A stretch of 64,000 bases of DNA. Source: a candidate division KSB3 bacterium (GTDB lineage Bacteria > Moduliflexota > Moduliflexia > Moduliflexales > Moduliflexaceae). Location of the stretch: NCBI GenBank assembly GCA_002748425.1, contig PDSJ01000017.1:62001-126000 (forward strand), in the 5' to 3' direction. The position numbers and the translations under genes were made by a program. The notes beneath the pieces were generated by a model. That model searched no databases. It was given only the letters and a program-made list of their open reading frames with translations, and was not told where the DNA came from. This document shows positions 43,171 to 52,558 of the stretch, in pieces; position 1 is the stretch's first letter; the number at the start of each line of letters is the position of its first letter.

Positions 43171-44619
43171 CTATTTAAGGAGCAACGTGCTCGGATCGTG
43201 GAGGTAAATGCGCTCACCTTCTGAAAGTCCTTTGGTCACGATAATAAAATCATCGTTATACGCCCCGTTCTGCACAATGCGTTCTTCGGCCTTGCGGCCA
43301 TTGACCACATAGCAGCGCTTTTCCCCGTCTCGTTCAAAGACGCCTTCCAGAGGAACGTAGAGGACATCTTCAAAGCTGTTCACCAGAATATCCACACGTG
43401 CCGTCATCCCCGGGCGCAGACGGGAATCGGATGTATCAAGCAGGACCTGTACCTGAAAATATTTGCTCCCGGTCCGTTGATGGTCGTCGGATTTGGCCAG
43501 CGATCCGATGAGATGAACTTTCCCAGTATAGACGTTGTCCGGGTAAGCGTCAACGTGTATCCGAACGTTCTGGCCCAGACGGACGTAATGAATATCGACT
43601 TCCCGGATCTGCGTTTCCACCAGCATGTGGGAAATATCTGGAAGGCCGATCAGCCCCTGGTGACTCCAGACCGCGTCACCAACCTGAATTTTACGGGTCT
43701 TCCCGGAAGCAGGAATCTCGTTGTAAATTACAAGACCTGGAATTGGCGCGTAGATCGAGGTTTTCTGCAATTCCTTGAGGGCGCGTTGATATTTTTCCTG
43801 CAAGCCTTGCAGACGAGCCTGTTCTTTCTTGAGATTCGCCTGTTGTGCGCTGATTAAATACGCGGCAACTTCCTTCAGCTGGCTCAGATGCTCCCGCCGT
43901 TCCCGGGCATTGCTTTTTGCCTGTTCGATCTGGCTCGGGCGGGTGAACTGCATGAAAATTTCTCGTTTCTGTTCGATAAAATGATACTCGGATTCCGCCT
44001 CTTGCAAGTTCAACTCGGCTTTCTTTAATTCGTTCCGGGTAATAAAGCCGGATTGCAGCATATCCTGCAAATCCGCCACGTTCTGCACAGCTCGATTGTA
44101 AGCGGCCTGACTGCGCTGCTTTTTCATCTCCAGCTCTCTGAGCGTGATGACGCCCTCACCTTCCTGGATATTTTTTAACTCGGCGTCGGCCGCAAGAATA
44201 TCGGCTTGCGCTTCTTTCAGGTCGCTCTCATTTTTCACCCGCTGGAGTTTGACGTGGTCTGCGGCTTCCACAATCGCCGCTTTGACCTGGGCGATCTCAT
44301 GCCGAAGTTTCCGCAGCTCTTCCTCGAAAGCCGTCTTGTCAAAGGCGATTACGAGGTCACCTTTTTCGACATAACTGCCCTCTGGCGCGATACTGACGAT
44401 TTTAGCACGATTACTCGTAATTTCTGAAGCCAGCGTCACAGTTTGCAGGGCCTGCAGCGTACCACTTTCGGTAATGCTGATGCGTAGTTCGCCGCGTTCG
44501 ACCGTTGCCGCCGGAACTGCGTCCAAAGAAAGCTCTTCCTGAAAAAAATTTCCAGCGGCAAAAGCAATGCCTGCCAGAATTACCACTCCTGAAACGATCC
44601 ATATCATGTTCGATGTCAT
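43171..44619 (-). CDS. HlyD/MacA-type periplasmic adaptor (membrane-fusion) protein
   Basis: This inner-membrane-anchored adaptor links an export pump to the outer membrane. From the ATG at 44619 the protein has 482 aa: one N-terminal helix (WIVSGVVILAGIAFAAGNFF), lipoyl-like halves (GELRISITESGTLQALQTVT and later TSIYAPIPGLVIYNEIPASG), a long coiled-coil hairpin (about 105-285) and beta-barrel segments ending with RPGMTARVDILVNSFEDVLY and VPLEGVF. No transporter gene is adjacent, so its pump partner must lie elsewhere. No ribosome site is clear; the frame is open to 44721 but the extra residues look non-native. Confidence 0.85.
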   Translation of the reverse strand: MTSNMIWIVSGVVILAGIAFAAGNFFQEELSLDAVPAATVERGELRISITESGTLQALQTVTLASEITSNRAKIVSIAPEGSYVEKGDLVIAFDKTAFEEELRKLRHEIAQVKAAIVEAADHVKLQRVKNESDLKEAQADILAADAELKNIQEGEGVITLRELEMKKQRSQAAYNRAVQNVADLQDMLQSGFITRNELKKAELNLQEAESEYHFIEQKREIFMQFTRPSQIEQAKSNARERREHLSQLKEVAAYLISAQQANLKKEQARLQGLQEKYQRALKELQKTSIYAPIPGLVIYNEIPASGKTRKIQVGDAVWSHQGLIGLPDISHMLVETQIREVDIHYVRLGQNVRIHVDAYPDNVYTGKVHLIGSLAKSDDHQRTGSKYFQVQVLLDTSDSRLRPGMTARVDILVNSFEDVLYVPLEGVFERDGEKRCYVVNGRKAEERIVQNGAYNDDFIIVTKGLSEGERIYLHDPSTLLLK

Positions 44620-44760
44620 AGCATGAAATATTGGGAGAAAGCCTGATTTTTGGCAAGGAGAAAATGTAACTGAAGCACTGTGGGGGCCGTTCGATGTGGA
44701 GCGTGGAGAATGGTATGACAACAGGCCTCGTCACACCATTCCTGGGGAGAGTCCCGAGCG

Positions 44761-45276
44761 CTATTCCGCAGCAGCAGAGGCGGTGAACGCTTGACGTGCA
44801 GCAAGATTGCTGTCCATCATGAACAGGCCCTGTGGACTGTCGCCGACCATTTTGAGCCTCTCAAGAATGCCCGATGCAGTACTTTCTTCCTCCACTTGTT
44901 CGCTCACAAACCATTGCAGAAAAATTCCTGTCGCATGATCTTTTTCCTCAATCGCCAGACTAGCAAGGTTGTTGAACAAACCGGTCACATGCTGTTCGTG
45001 CTTCAGCGTCGTGTCAAATGCATCGACTGCGTTCTTCCAGGATGTTGGCGGGGCTTTGATGGCCTCTAATTTGATTGTACCGCCTTTTTCAAGGATGTAA
45101 TTGTAGATTTTCATGCCGTGGTCCCATTCTTCCTGAGCCTGCATTTGCATCCATGAGGCAAAGCCTTCAAGATTTTTGGCTGCGAAATCAGCAGACATCG
45201 ACAGATAAAGATACGATGAATAAAATTCAGCAGTCACCTGTTTATTCAACGCCTCTTCCATTCTTTTGCTTAACAT
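44761..45276 (-). CDS. ftnA: Non-haem ferritin (FtnA type)
   Basis: This is an iron-storage protein with a four-helix bundle of 171 aa. Ferroxidase-site residues occur in EFYSSYLYLSMSADFAAKNL, QAQEEWDHGMKIYNYILEKG (E and H of the second helix) and LQWFVSEQVEEESTASGILE. The ATG at 45276 follows AAGGAGG; a GTG seven codons earlier overlaps that site and is rejected. The leader contains AGTGAC...GTCACT (45299-45318), a 6-bp inverted repeat that might bind a regulator; no standard Fur box is seen. Confidence 0.93.
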   Translation of the reverse strand: MLSKRMEEALNKQVTAEFYSSYLYLSMSADFAAKNLEGFASWMQMQAQEEWDHGMKIYNYILEKGGTIKLEAIKAPPTSWKNAVDAFDTTLKHEQHVTGLFNNLASLAIEEKDHATGIFLQWFVSEQVEEESTASGILERLKMVGDSPQGLFMMDSNLAARQAFTASAAAE

Positions 45277-45642
45277 AGCGTAATCCTCCTTCTTCACAGT
45301 GACATGTCGTGGTCACTAAAGCGTTCAGTTTTTATCACATAATACGTGCCCAGCATCGCGATGTTAGCTGATTATACGCAGGCGAGAATTGTCAAGAAGG
45401 AAAGCGACAACTTTACTTGAGGACGCGACTATTTTCCAGAGCGTGGCGCAGAGAAGAACCTCTTATGTTTGAGCAAGTTCGTACCTGGAGGCTTTCGTAG
45501 ATTTTTCTCTTGACTTCTCTCCACAATGGAGATATGGCTTCAATGAAATCTGTTTGTCATAAGTGCTTATATATTATTGAGTGGACTGCTCTACTGAAAC
45601 ATAGAGCGTGAAGAGATCGAAGATCAACGGAGACACGACGTT
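45277..45642. other. Divergent ferritin/pilT intergenic region
   Basis: No gene is visible. On the minus strand TTGACA and TATAAT occur only 13 bases apart upstream of the ferritin gene, too close for a normal promoter. On the plus strand TTGACT with TATGGC 17 bases later (about 45512-45540) is a weak candidate for pilT; its spacer contains TCTCCA-CAA-TGGAGA. Confidence 0.35.
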
Positions 45643-46758
45643 ATGGCAATGGACGTAATGCAGTTACTTGAATTTGCAGTCAAACAGGGAGCGTCCGATG
45701 TTCATCTCAGCGCTGGCGAGCCGCCGATGTTCCGCGTTCACGGTAACATGAAAAAACTGAATGTGCCGCCTGTCACGGATGAAGAAGCTCATAAGATGAT
45801 TTTTGACATTATGAACGATAATCAGCAGAGAAAGTTCACCGAAGATCTGGAGGCTGATTTTTCGATCGAACTGCCGGGCGGAGAATCTCGCTTCAGAGTC
45901 AACGCCTTCAATCAACGACGCGGTGAATCAGCCGTCTTTCGCCAGATTCCGACGAAGATTTTGACTTTCGAAGATCTTGGCCTGCCAAAAGTGCTCATAG
46001 AAGTGTCGAAAGCCAGCAAAGGTCTCGTGTTGGTGACGGGCCCGACCGGAAGCGGGAAATCCACGACTCTGGCGGCAATGGTGGATTTGTTGAATAAGGA
46101 AGAGTTTGGGCATATTCTTACGATTGAAGACCCGGTGGAATTCGTGCACAGGTCTCAGAACTGTCTGATCAATCAGCGTGAAGTCGGGCCGGATACGCAC
46201 AGTTTTGCGCGGGCATTACGCGGGGCCTTGCGCCAGGATCCCGACATTATTCTCGTTGGAGAAATGCGCGATTTGGAAACCATCTCACTGGCTCTGACAG
46301 CTGCCGAAACCGGTCACCTTGTGTTCGGGACCCTTCATACCAGCAGCGCCCCGAAAACTATTGACCGTATTATCGACGTTTTTCCGGCCACCGAGCAGGG
46401 ACAGGTCCGGGCCGGCCTTTCCGAATCTCTACGCGCAGTCGTCTCGCAGACCTTGTTGAGAAGATCCGACGGCAAAGGCCGGGTGGCGGCGCTGGAAATT
46501 ATGATCGGGGTTCCTGCCGTGAGAAACTTGATTCGTGAATCGAAAATCCACCAAATCCCGTCGATTATGCAGACCGGAAGTCAGCACGGCATGCAAACCA
46601 TGGATCAAGTGCTCATGGAATTAGTCATGAAAAAAGTGGTGACGATGGAAGAAGCAATGACGAAAACCGCCAACCTGGATCTTTTCAAAAATTTCAAGCA
46701 AAAGCAGCGGGAATTTCAGATGAAGAGACAGCAGGCTACGGCTGCCAGACGAAAATAA
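45643..46758 (+). CDS. pilT: Type IV pilus retraction ATPase PilT
   Basis: This is a hexameric cytoplasmic ATPase that depolymerises pili for twitching motility. The 371-aa protein begins with the PilT motif LLEFAVKQGASDVHLSAGEP, has Walker A GPTGSGKST (133-141), the Asp box TIEDPVEFVH, Walker B DIILVGEMRD, His box ETGHLVFGTLHTSSA and the retraction motif VPAVRNLIRESK (AIRNLIRE). The start follows CGGAGA. It is paired with pilU, while pilus structural genes are not in the window. Confidence 0.95.
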   Translation: MAMDVMQLLEFAVKQGASDVHLSAGEPPMFRVHGNMKKLNVPPVTDEEAHKMIFDIMNDNQQRKFTEDLEADFSIELPGGESRFRVNAFNQRRGESAVFRQIPTKILTFEDLGLPKVLIEVSKASKGLVLVTGPTGSGKSTTLAAMVDLLNKEEFGHILTIEDPVEFVHRSQNCLINQREVGPDTHSFARALRGALRQDPDIILVGEMRDLETISLALTAAETGHLVFGTLHTSSAPKTIDRIIDVFPATEQGQVRAGLSESLRAVVSQTLLRRSDGKGRVAALEIMIGVPAVRNLIRESKIHQIPSIMQTGSQHGMQTMDQVLMELVMKKVVTMEEAMTKTANLDLFKNFKQKQREFQMKRQQATAARRK

Positions 46759-46802
46759 GACGACCGGTACAGTGCGAAGTGCTGTACAGAAGGAGAAGTA
46801 TA

Positions 46803-47975
46803 ATGGGTTTAAAAATCGAGCAACTGCTGGAATTTATGGTAAAACATGACGCCTCTGATATCTATCTGACCTACAATGCGCCTCCGATGTTTCGCATTGA
46901 AGGCATTACCCAGCCTGCCGGAAAGTACAAATTGACTCAGGAAGATACTCGGGATCTGGCTCATCAGATGATGAACAAGAAGCAGCAGCAGGAATTTGAA
47001 GATACCTACGAATGCAATCTTGCCCTCTTCTATCCGAAACTCGGCCGTTTTCGCGTCAATATCTTTCGCCAGATGAATTGTGTCGGTGCTGTGATCCGCC
47101 AGATTAAAATGGAGATTCTCACCACCGAGCAGTTACATCTTCCTTCCACGTTAAATGATATTGTCATGGCTAAGCGCGGTCTGGTGATCGTCGTGGGTGC
47201 GACCGGTTCCGGAAAGTCCACGTCGCTCGCTGCAATGATTGATTATCGCAACTCCAACTCTTCTGGGCATATTATTACGATTGAAGACCCTGTGGAATTC
47301 GTGCATCCACATAAGAACTGCGTCATTACCCAGCGTGAGGTCGGCACGGATACCTTATCGTTCAAGGCCGCGTTGAAAAATACTCTGCGCCAGGCGCCGG
47401 ATGTCATTCTGCTTGGAGAAATCCGGGATGCGGCAACCATGGAGCATGCCGTTGAATTTGCCGAAACCGGCCACCTGTCGATCGGAACGCTGCATGCGAA
47501 TAATGCCAATCAGGCGCTTGAACGTATCATGAACTTTTTTCCCATTGAGAGGCACGAACAGATTTATATGCAGCTTTCCCTGAACCTCAGAGCGATTATC
47601 TCGCAACGACTGGTCCGAACCGTTGATGGAAAACGCCGGGCGGCCGTGGAGATCTTGATTAACAAACCCCGCATTGCTGATCTGATAAAAAACGGCGAAA
47701 TCGATCTGATTAAAGAAGCCATGGAGCAGCTCACGATTGATGGTCTCCAGACCTTCGATCATGATCTCTTTCAACTGTATCGGGATAACATCATCAGCTA
47801 TGAAGACGCTCTGGCCAATGCGGACAGCGCAAACAATTTGCGCCTGAAGATTAAAACTGCTGGATTAGTAATTCCCGGAGAGGAAAATGCAGCCAAAGGT
47901 TTTTCCTTTCGAGAAGCCGCTCCGGTCAATCCACAGACGGGCGTCGGACGACGGCGTCCGAAAATGAAACGATAG
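46803..47975 (+). CDS. pilU: Type IV pilus retraction ATPase PilU
   Basis: This accessory retraction ATPase works with PilT. The 390-aa protein begins IEQLLEFMVKHDASDIYLTY, has Walker A GATGSGKST (132-140), TIEDPVEFVHPHKNC, Walker B DVILLGEIRD and AETGHLSIGTLHANNANQAL. The position after pilT and the longer C-terminal tail fit PilU. The ATG at 46803 follows AAGGAGAAG; the longer frame from 46779 overlaps that site. Confidence 0.93.
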   Translation: MGLKIEQLLEFMVKHDASDIYLTYNAPPMFRIEGITQPAGKYKLTQEDTRDLAHQMMNKKQQQEFEDTYECNLALFYPKLGRFRVNIFRQMNCVGAVIRQIKMEILTTEQLHLPSTLNDIVMAKRGLVIVVGATGSGKSTSLAAMIDYRNSNSSGHIITIEDPVEFVHPHKNCVITQREVGTDTLSFKAALKNTLRQAPDVILLGEIRDAATMEHAVEFAETGHLSIGTLHANNANQALERIMNFFPIERHEQIYMQLSLNLRAIISQRLVRTVDGKRRAAVEILINKPRIADLIKNGEIDLIKEAMEQLTIDGLQTFDHDLFQLYRDNIISYEDALANADSANNLRLKIKTAGLVIPGEENAAKGFSFREAAPVNPQTGVGRRRPKMKR

Positions 47976-48059
47976 TCAAGCCTCCTCGTGTCAGGAGCTG
48001 AGGATGATGTATAATACCATCCTTTGCCATCTTATCCACATGAGGGAGGAGGAGGAATC

Positions 48060-48800
48060 ATGATGAACGAGAATCGACGTCTCTATGCGATAGTCAGCCT
48101 CTTATTCAGTGTGTTTGTGTTCTGCGCTTCAGCCGGGGAAGCCGAGATGAAAACGTTCAGCCCGGCGTACGGGGAACTCATGACGATGCTGGAGAATTTC
48201 AGGCCGGAGAACAGCATCGATGTCAACATCGGAACAGAGTTCGAGGAGTACAAGATCGGAGATCCTTTTGAAATGCGCTTCATGACTAGCGAAGCATGCT
48301 ATATCGTACTGATGAATATCTCGAGCGGTGGTGATATAACGTTTATTACGCCAAGTGCCGTAATGCCGGATAATAAAGTGGATGGAGGACGTGTGTATTC
48401 AACTCGAAGTGATTTTGATATGGACATCAAAGTCGCCGCGCCGGAAGGTATTGAGACGATCAATATTTTTTGCAGTTCGGAGCCTCTTGATCTGTTTCAT
48501 TATGATGGCGAGAAAGAACCGTTATATACGATCAAGAGCTCTGACGAAGTCCGTCTCACAAAACTGATCGAGAATCTTAAACGGCTCGAACAAATCGATT
48601 GGTCCGGCAACAGTGTGAGCTTTAAGATTACCGATCCTGCAAGCACAAGACGGACGCGGGCAATCTTCAGGAAACGAGGTGGCGGAGCCTTGCTGCCGAT
48701 TGGTTCGACCGGTACTACCGGCAAGTTTTTTCCTCCGATTGGAACAACTGGCACGACCGGGAAATCAGAAAACAGGCCGTCAAACTCAGAACATGAGTAG
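48060..48800 (+). CDS. Secreted DUF4384-domain protein
   Basis: This exported protein of 246 aa has a signal peptide (YAIVSLLFSVFVFCASAGEA) and a DUF4384 domain at about 45-145 (FEEYKIGDPFEMRFMTSEAC, YIVLMNISSGGDITFITPSA, GIETINIFCSSEPLDLF). The C-terminus has a tandem repeat of PIGSTGTTGK and PIGTTGTTGK (nucleotides about 48698-48763). DUF4384 is often found at the cell surface or fused to kinases or caspases; its function is unknown. The ribosome site is an extended GAGGGAGGAGGAGG. It lies 84 bp after pilU. Confidence 0.85.
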   Translation: MMNENRRLYAIVSLLFSVFVFCASAGEAEMKTFSPAYGELMTMLENFRPENSIDVNIGTEFEEYKIGDPFEMRFMTSEACYIVLMNISSGGDITFITPSAVMPDNKVDGGRVYSTRSDFDMDIKVAAPEGIETINIFCSSEPLDLFHYDGEKEPLYTIKSSDEVRLTKLIENLKRLEQIDWSGNSVSFKITDPASTRRTRAIFRKRGGGALLPIGSTGTTGKFFPPIGTTGTTGKSENRPSNSEHE

Positions 48801-49000
48801 AGAGCTGGCTGAAGATCGTGCGCTGAGGGTCAGGGCGGATCTGTCCGGTGCGGTCGACATTGCGTCATGATGACAGGCGAGATCTTGTTGCTCAAACGTC
48901 CGTCATGCAATCACACTTTCCTGAAGAGTGAGTCAGGAAGCTTAGATGTGTCGCGGCATTCATGACGTGACGCCCAGTTCTCCGGAAACATTTCGCAGCT

Positions 49001-51142
49001 ATGAAACGCAAACGGATTCCCGGCAAGCGCTTTGCTCTGACTCTCAGCCTAAGTATGATTGCATTGAGCCTTGTGATCGTACTGAGCCTGCTCTTTCCAA
49101 ACCAGTTTCGTGAGTGGGAAGAGAAATCTCTGGATTACCGTTTCCGTCTTTGTCCTGCTGTTCTGAAATCTTCACATATTACGCAGATCGGCATTGATGA
49201 CAGGAGTCTGGATGCGGTCGGCGTCTGGCCCTGGGATCGTACATTTTATGCACGTATGCTCGATATTCTCACAAAATTCGGCGTGAGAACCGTCGCTCTG
49301 GATATCCTTTTCCCCAGAAAATCTTCGCAAGCTGGGGATGCGGCCTTCCTGGCAAGCATCAGACAGGCCCGGAACGTCATTCTGTCCGCAGCGTTTCAGC
49401 TTATCGATCACCCCTGTTTTACCCAGCAGGAATACGCAGATTTTTTGCGACGTTTTCCACATACGCGGGAGATGCTCGAAGCGTTCAGCTCAAAGAACGC
49501 GCAGGGGAATCTCTGTATTGCCGTGGAACAGTTCTCCGATGAACAGCTCGAGATGCTTGACGAACAAGCCTATGGTGATCTGATGATGAGCAACGAGTTT
49601 ATTTATACCGGCGACGACGATCGTCAGCGTTTTGAAGAGCTGTTGCAGCATTTCCACTATCCGTTTTCCGTCAGCGATTTCGGCAGGATGTGGTATGCCA
49701 ATCGTGTGCTGGCCCCCATGAAGGGCTTGGCAAAGGAGGCTGCCGGGCTTGGACATATTACAGCCACTCCGGACTCTGACGGCGTGTTTCGGCGTGTTCC
49801 CCTGGTGATACGCGCTCAGCAGCAGCTGTTTCCTTCGTTGGCGCTTGCTTCGGCCCTCAAATTTCTTGATGTCGCGCCTCACAATGTCGTGCTTGTACCG
49901 GGAAAACACATTCTGCTCCGTGCGGCAAAATTTCCTGGCAGCACAGAGCGCGAAGACCTCCGTATTCCGGTTGACGAGCGTTTTCAACTTCGAGTGAACT
50001 TTCCCAAACAGCAACGTGTTCATTCGTTTATCGATGTGTTGGAGAGTCAAAATTCCCCTGAGCTGTCTGCCGCACTGCAACGCGAATTTCAGGGCAGTAT
50101 CTGTACGATTGGATATATTTCCACCGGCACAGGTGATATCGGGCCGACTCCGCTCGAAACCAATTATTCTCTGGCCGTTATTCATTCTGCTACGCTGAAC
50201 ACAATTCTGACAAAAAATTTTCTATACGAGACCAAATGGTATGTTACGTATGGAATCACCCTGCTGCTCTTGATCGGCATGTCCTTCATCTTTCATCGAC
50301 TGTCGCCCCTGCGCTTTACGCTGGCTGTGATTTTGACGCTCAGCGGATATATTGCCCTGAGTGTTTTCCTGTTTTATGCCTACGGTCTTATTCTTCCGGT
50401 GGTTTATCCGACTCTGTTCTCCTGGCTTCTCGCTTATACACTGCTGATCGTCTTTTGGTACGCTACCGATGAGCGCGAACGCAAACAGTTACGGTCGGCG
50501 TTCGGTACGTATGTCTCGCGGCAAATGCTGGCGCAGATCCTGGAGAATCCGAAAAGTCTGACCCTCAGCGGACGTCGAAAGGAATTGACAATCATGTTTT
50601 CCGATGTGCGCAAATTCAGTACGCTCTCTGACAAAATTGAGCCGGAAGTGATTCACCGTCTGCTTAACATGTATTTCAGCCGCATGACAAATATTGCATT
50701 TAAATATGATGGATTTGTTGACAAATTTATCGGGGATGGCTTGTTATGTTTTTTTGGCGATCCGATTTCCTATCCAGATCATGCGTTACGAGGCGTTAAA
50801 GCTGCGATTGAAATGCAGAAAGCGGTGCGCGACATTGGACCGGAGATTCAGGAAAAATTCGGTTTGGACCCGATTGTTATCAGAATCGGCCTGAATACCG
50901 GCCATGTAATTGTCGGCAATATGGGGGCTTCCGAACGGATGGAGTATACTGTTCTGGGTAGCGAAGTCAATCTCGCCCAACGCTTGGAATCCTCTGCGAC
51001 ACCTGGTGAGATTATGATCAGTCAGAAGACCTATGAACAGGTGAAAAATTTTGTGAACACCCGTGATATGGGTGAAATTCACGTCAAAGGATTTCAACGT
51101 CCCATTAAAGTCTACGAAATCGAATTACCTTTCGAAGAATAA
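49001..51142 (+). CDS. CHASE2-domain adenylate cyclase (class III)
   Basis: This membrane nucleotide cyclase has 713 aa. It has an N-terminal helix (LTLSLSMIALSLVIVLSLLF), an extracytoplasmic CHASE2 sensor (about 40-400; YRFRLCPAVLKSSHITQIGI, DRSLDAVGVWPWDRTFYARM, GVRTVALDILFP, GVFRRVPLVI), three further membrane helices (about 410-490) and a class III catalytic domain (about 520-700). Catalytic residues include the metal Asp in FSDVRKFS and in FIGDGLLCFFGD, substrate Lys in VDKFIGDG, and the Asn/Arg pair in VNLAQRLES. The Lys/Thr pair (YTVLGS) fits adenylate rather than guanylate cyclase. No ribosome site is clear. Confidence 0.9.
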   Translation: MKRKRIPGKRFALTLSLSMIALSLVIVLSLLFPNQFREWEEKSLDYRFRLCPAVLKSSHITQIGIDDRSLDAVGVWPWDRTFYARMLDILTKFGVRTVALDILFPRKSSQAGDAAFLASIRQARNVILSAAFQLIDHPCFTQQEYADFLRRFPHTREMLEAFSSKNAQGNLCIAVEQFSDEQLEMLDEQAYGDLMMSNEFIYTGDDDRQRFEELLQHFHYPFSVSDFGRMWYANRVLAPMKGLAKEAAGLGHITATPDSDGVFRRVPLVIRAQQQLFPSLALASALKFLDVAPHNVVLVPGKHILLRAAKFPGSTEREDLRIPVDERFQLRVNFPKQQRVHSFIDVLESQNSPELSAALQREFQGSICTIGYISTGTGDIGPTPLETNYSLAVIHSATLNTILTKNFLYETKWYVTYGITLLLLIGMSFIFHRLSPLRFTLAVILTLSGYIALSVFLFYAYGLILPVVYPTLFSWLLAYTLLIVFWYATDERERKQLRSAFGTYVSRQMLAQILENPKSLTLSGRRKELTIMFSDVRKFSTLSDKIEPEVIHRLLNMYFSRMTNIAFKYDGFVDKFIGDGLLCFFGDPISYPDHALRGVKAAIEMQKAVRDIGPEIQEKFGLDPIVIRIGLNTGHVIVGNMGASERMEYTVLGSEVNLAQRLESSATPGEIMISQKTYEQVKNFVNTRDMGEIHVKGFQRPIKVYEIELPFEE

Positions 51143-51184
51143 GATTCTTCCTGCCGCCGTTGAGATTTCAGGCCTGCGTACGCG

Positions 51185-52555
51185 ATGGAACAACTCACGA
51201 AAAAATCGCTCGAAAAACTACCGCCATGTAATGTCGAGGCAGAACAGGCAGTGCTCGGAGCCGTTCTTCTCGATAATCATGCGATTTTAAAGGCCCTTGA
51301 GGTCTTTGATCCCGCTGATTTTTACCGCCCGAGCCATCTGAAGATTTTCGATGCGATGTATGCTCTCAGCGAACGGGGAGATGTCATCGATCTGCTGGTG
51401 TTGCGCGATGAGCTGGAACGCAAAAAAGAGCTGGACAATGTTGGTGGTCCTGCGTACCTGGTCGGCCTGGTCGATGTGGTGCCTACGGCCGCTAATATCG
51501 AATATCATGCCAAAATCGTTCATGAAAAAGCCATTGCCCGCCGTTTGCTGAACGCCTCGATTGAGATTGCGACCCGCTGCTATGATGAAGCTGAAGAGGT
51601 TGACAGCACCCTCGAGTATGCCGAGCAAAAGATTTTCGAAATTTCTGAAGGGCAGAACAAACAATCGTTTACCACTCTTGATGAGATTATCAAACGCGGG
51701 TTTGAAAAAATCGAAGAGCTGTCCGTTCGCAAAAGTCTGGTCACAGGAGTTCCCACCGGTTTTGTCGAACTCGATAAGCTGACATCCGGTTTTCAACCGT
51801 CGGATCTTGTGATTTTAGCAGCACGTCCTGCGATGGGCAAAACCTCGTTCTGTCTGAATATTGCGCAAAACCTGGGAGTGAAAGCCCAGGTGCCGACCGC
51901 GATTTTCAGCCTTGAAATGTCGAAAGAACAGCTAGGGATCCGGTTGCTCTGTGCTGAATCCAGGCTTGATTCGAATAAAGTGCGGATTGGCGCACTTGAA
52001 GACGAGGATTGGGAGCGTCTGACACACGCGTCGGAAGTCCTTTCCAGCGCTCCAATTTATATTGATGACACGCCAGCGATTTCCATCCTGGAAATGCGGG
52101 CCAAGTCGAAACGTTTGAAAATGGAGAAGGGGCTTGGAGCAATTATTCTCGACTATTTACAGCTTATGGACTCCAGAACCCGGCGTGAGAACCGCCAACA
52201 GGAAATTACGGAAATCTCGCGGTCCTTAAAAAAACTTGCCAAGGAGCTCGACGTTCCGGTCATTGCGCTTTCCCAACTCAGCCGCGCGGTTGAAAGCCGT
52301 CCCGATAAACGTCCTCAGCTCTCGGATCTCCGAGAATCTGGCGCGATCGAGCAGGATGCAGATATTGTGATGTTTATTTACCGGCCGGATGTCTATTTTG
52401 ACGACGCGCCCGAGGGCATTGCGGAACTTATTATCGGCAAACAGCGCAACGGCCCGGTGGGGACAGTCGAATTGGCCTTTATTAAAGAATATACCCGCTT
52501 TGAAAACCTTGATACTCATCATCACGCGCCCGAAGAAGGGGGGAACGTCTTTTAG
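51185..52555 (+). CDS. dnaB: Replicative DNA helicase DnaB
   Basis: DnaB is the hexameric 5'-3' helicase of the replication fork. The 456-aa protein has the N-terminal domain (EQAVLGAVLLDNHAILKALE), linker, and RecA-like C-terminal domain with Walker A ARPAMGKTSF, EMSKEQLGIRLL, Walker B LGAIILDYLQLM, PVIALSQLSRAVESRPDKRP and LSDLRESGAIEQDADIVMFI. It has normal length and no intein. It lies 42 bp after the cyclase gene and 3 bp before the first CorC-like gene. Confidence 0.97.
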   Translation: MEQLTKKSLEKLPPCNVEAEQAVLGAVLLDNHAILKALEVFDPADFYRPSHLKIFDAMYALSERGDVIDLLVLRDELERKKELDNVGGPAYLVGLVDVVPTAANIEYHAKIVHEKAIARRLLNASIEIATRCYDEAEEVDSTLEYAEQKIFEISEGQNKQSFTTLDEIIKRGFEKIEELSVRKSLVTGVPTGFVELDKLTSGFQPSDLVILAARPAMGKTSFCLNIAQNLGVKAQVPTAIFSLEMSKEQLGIRLLCAESRLDSNKVRIGALEDEDWERLTHASEVLSSAPIYIDDTPAISILEMRAKSKRLKMEKGLGAIILDYLQLMDSRTRRENRQQEITEISRSLKKLAKELDVPVIALSQLSRAVESRPDKRPQLSDLRESGAIEQDADIVMFIYRPDVYFDDAPEGIAELIIGKQRNGPVGTVELAFIKEYTRFENLDTHHHAPEEGGNVF

Positions 52556-52558
52556 CGT

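Noticed and set aside
50950..50985. Loss of a catalytic residue in the adenylate cyclase (GS instead of GD before VNLAQR)
   Set aside because: The changed position is not catalytic; the substrate-specifying Thr, the Lys and the Asn/Arg pair are present.
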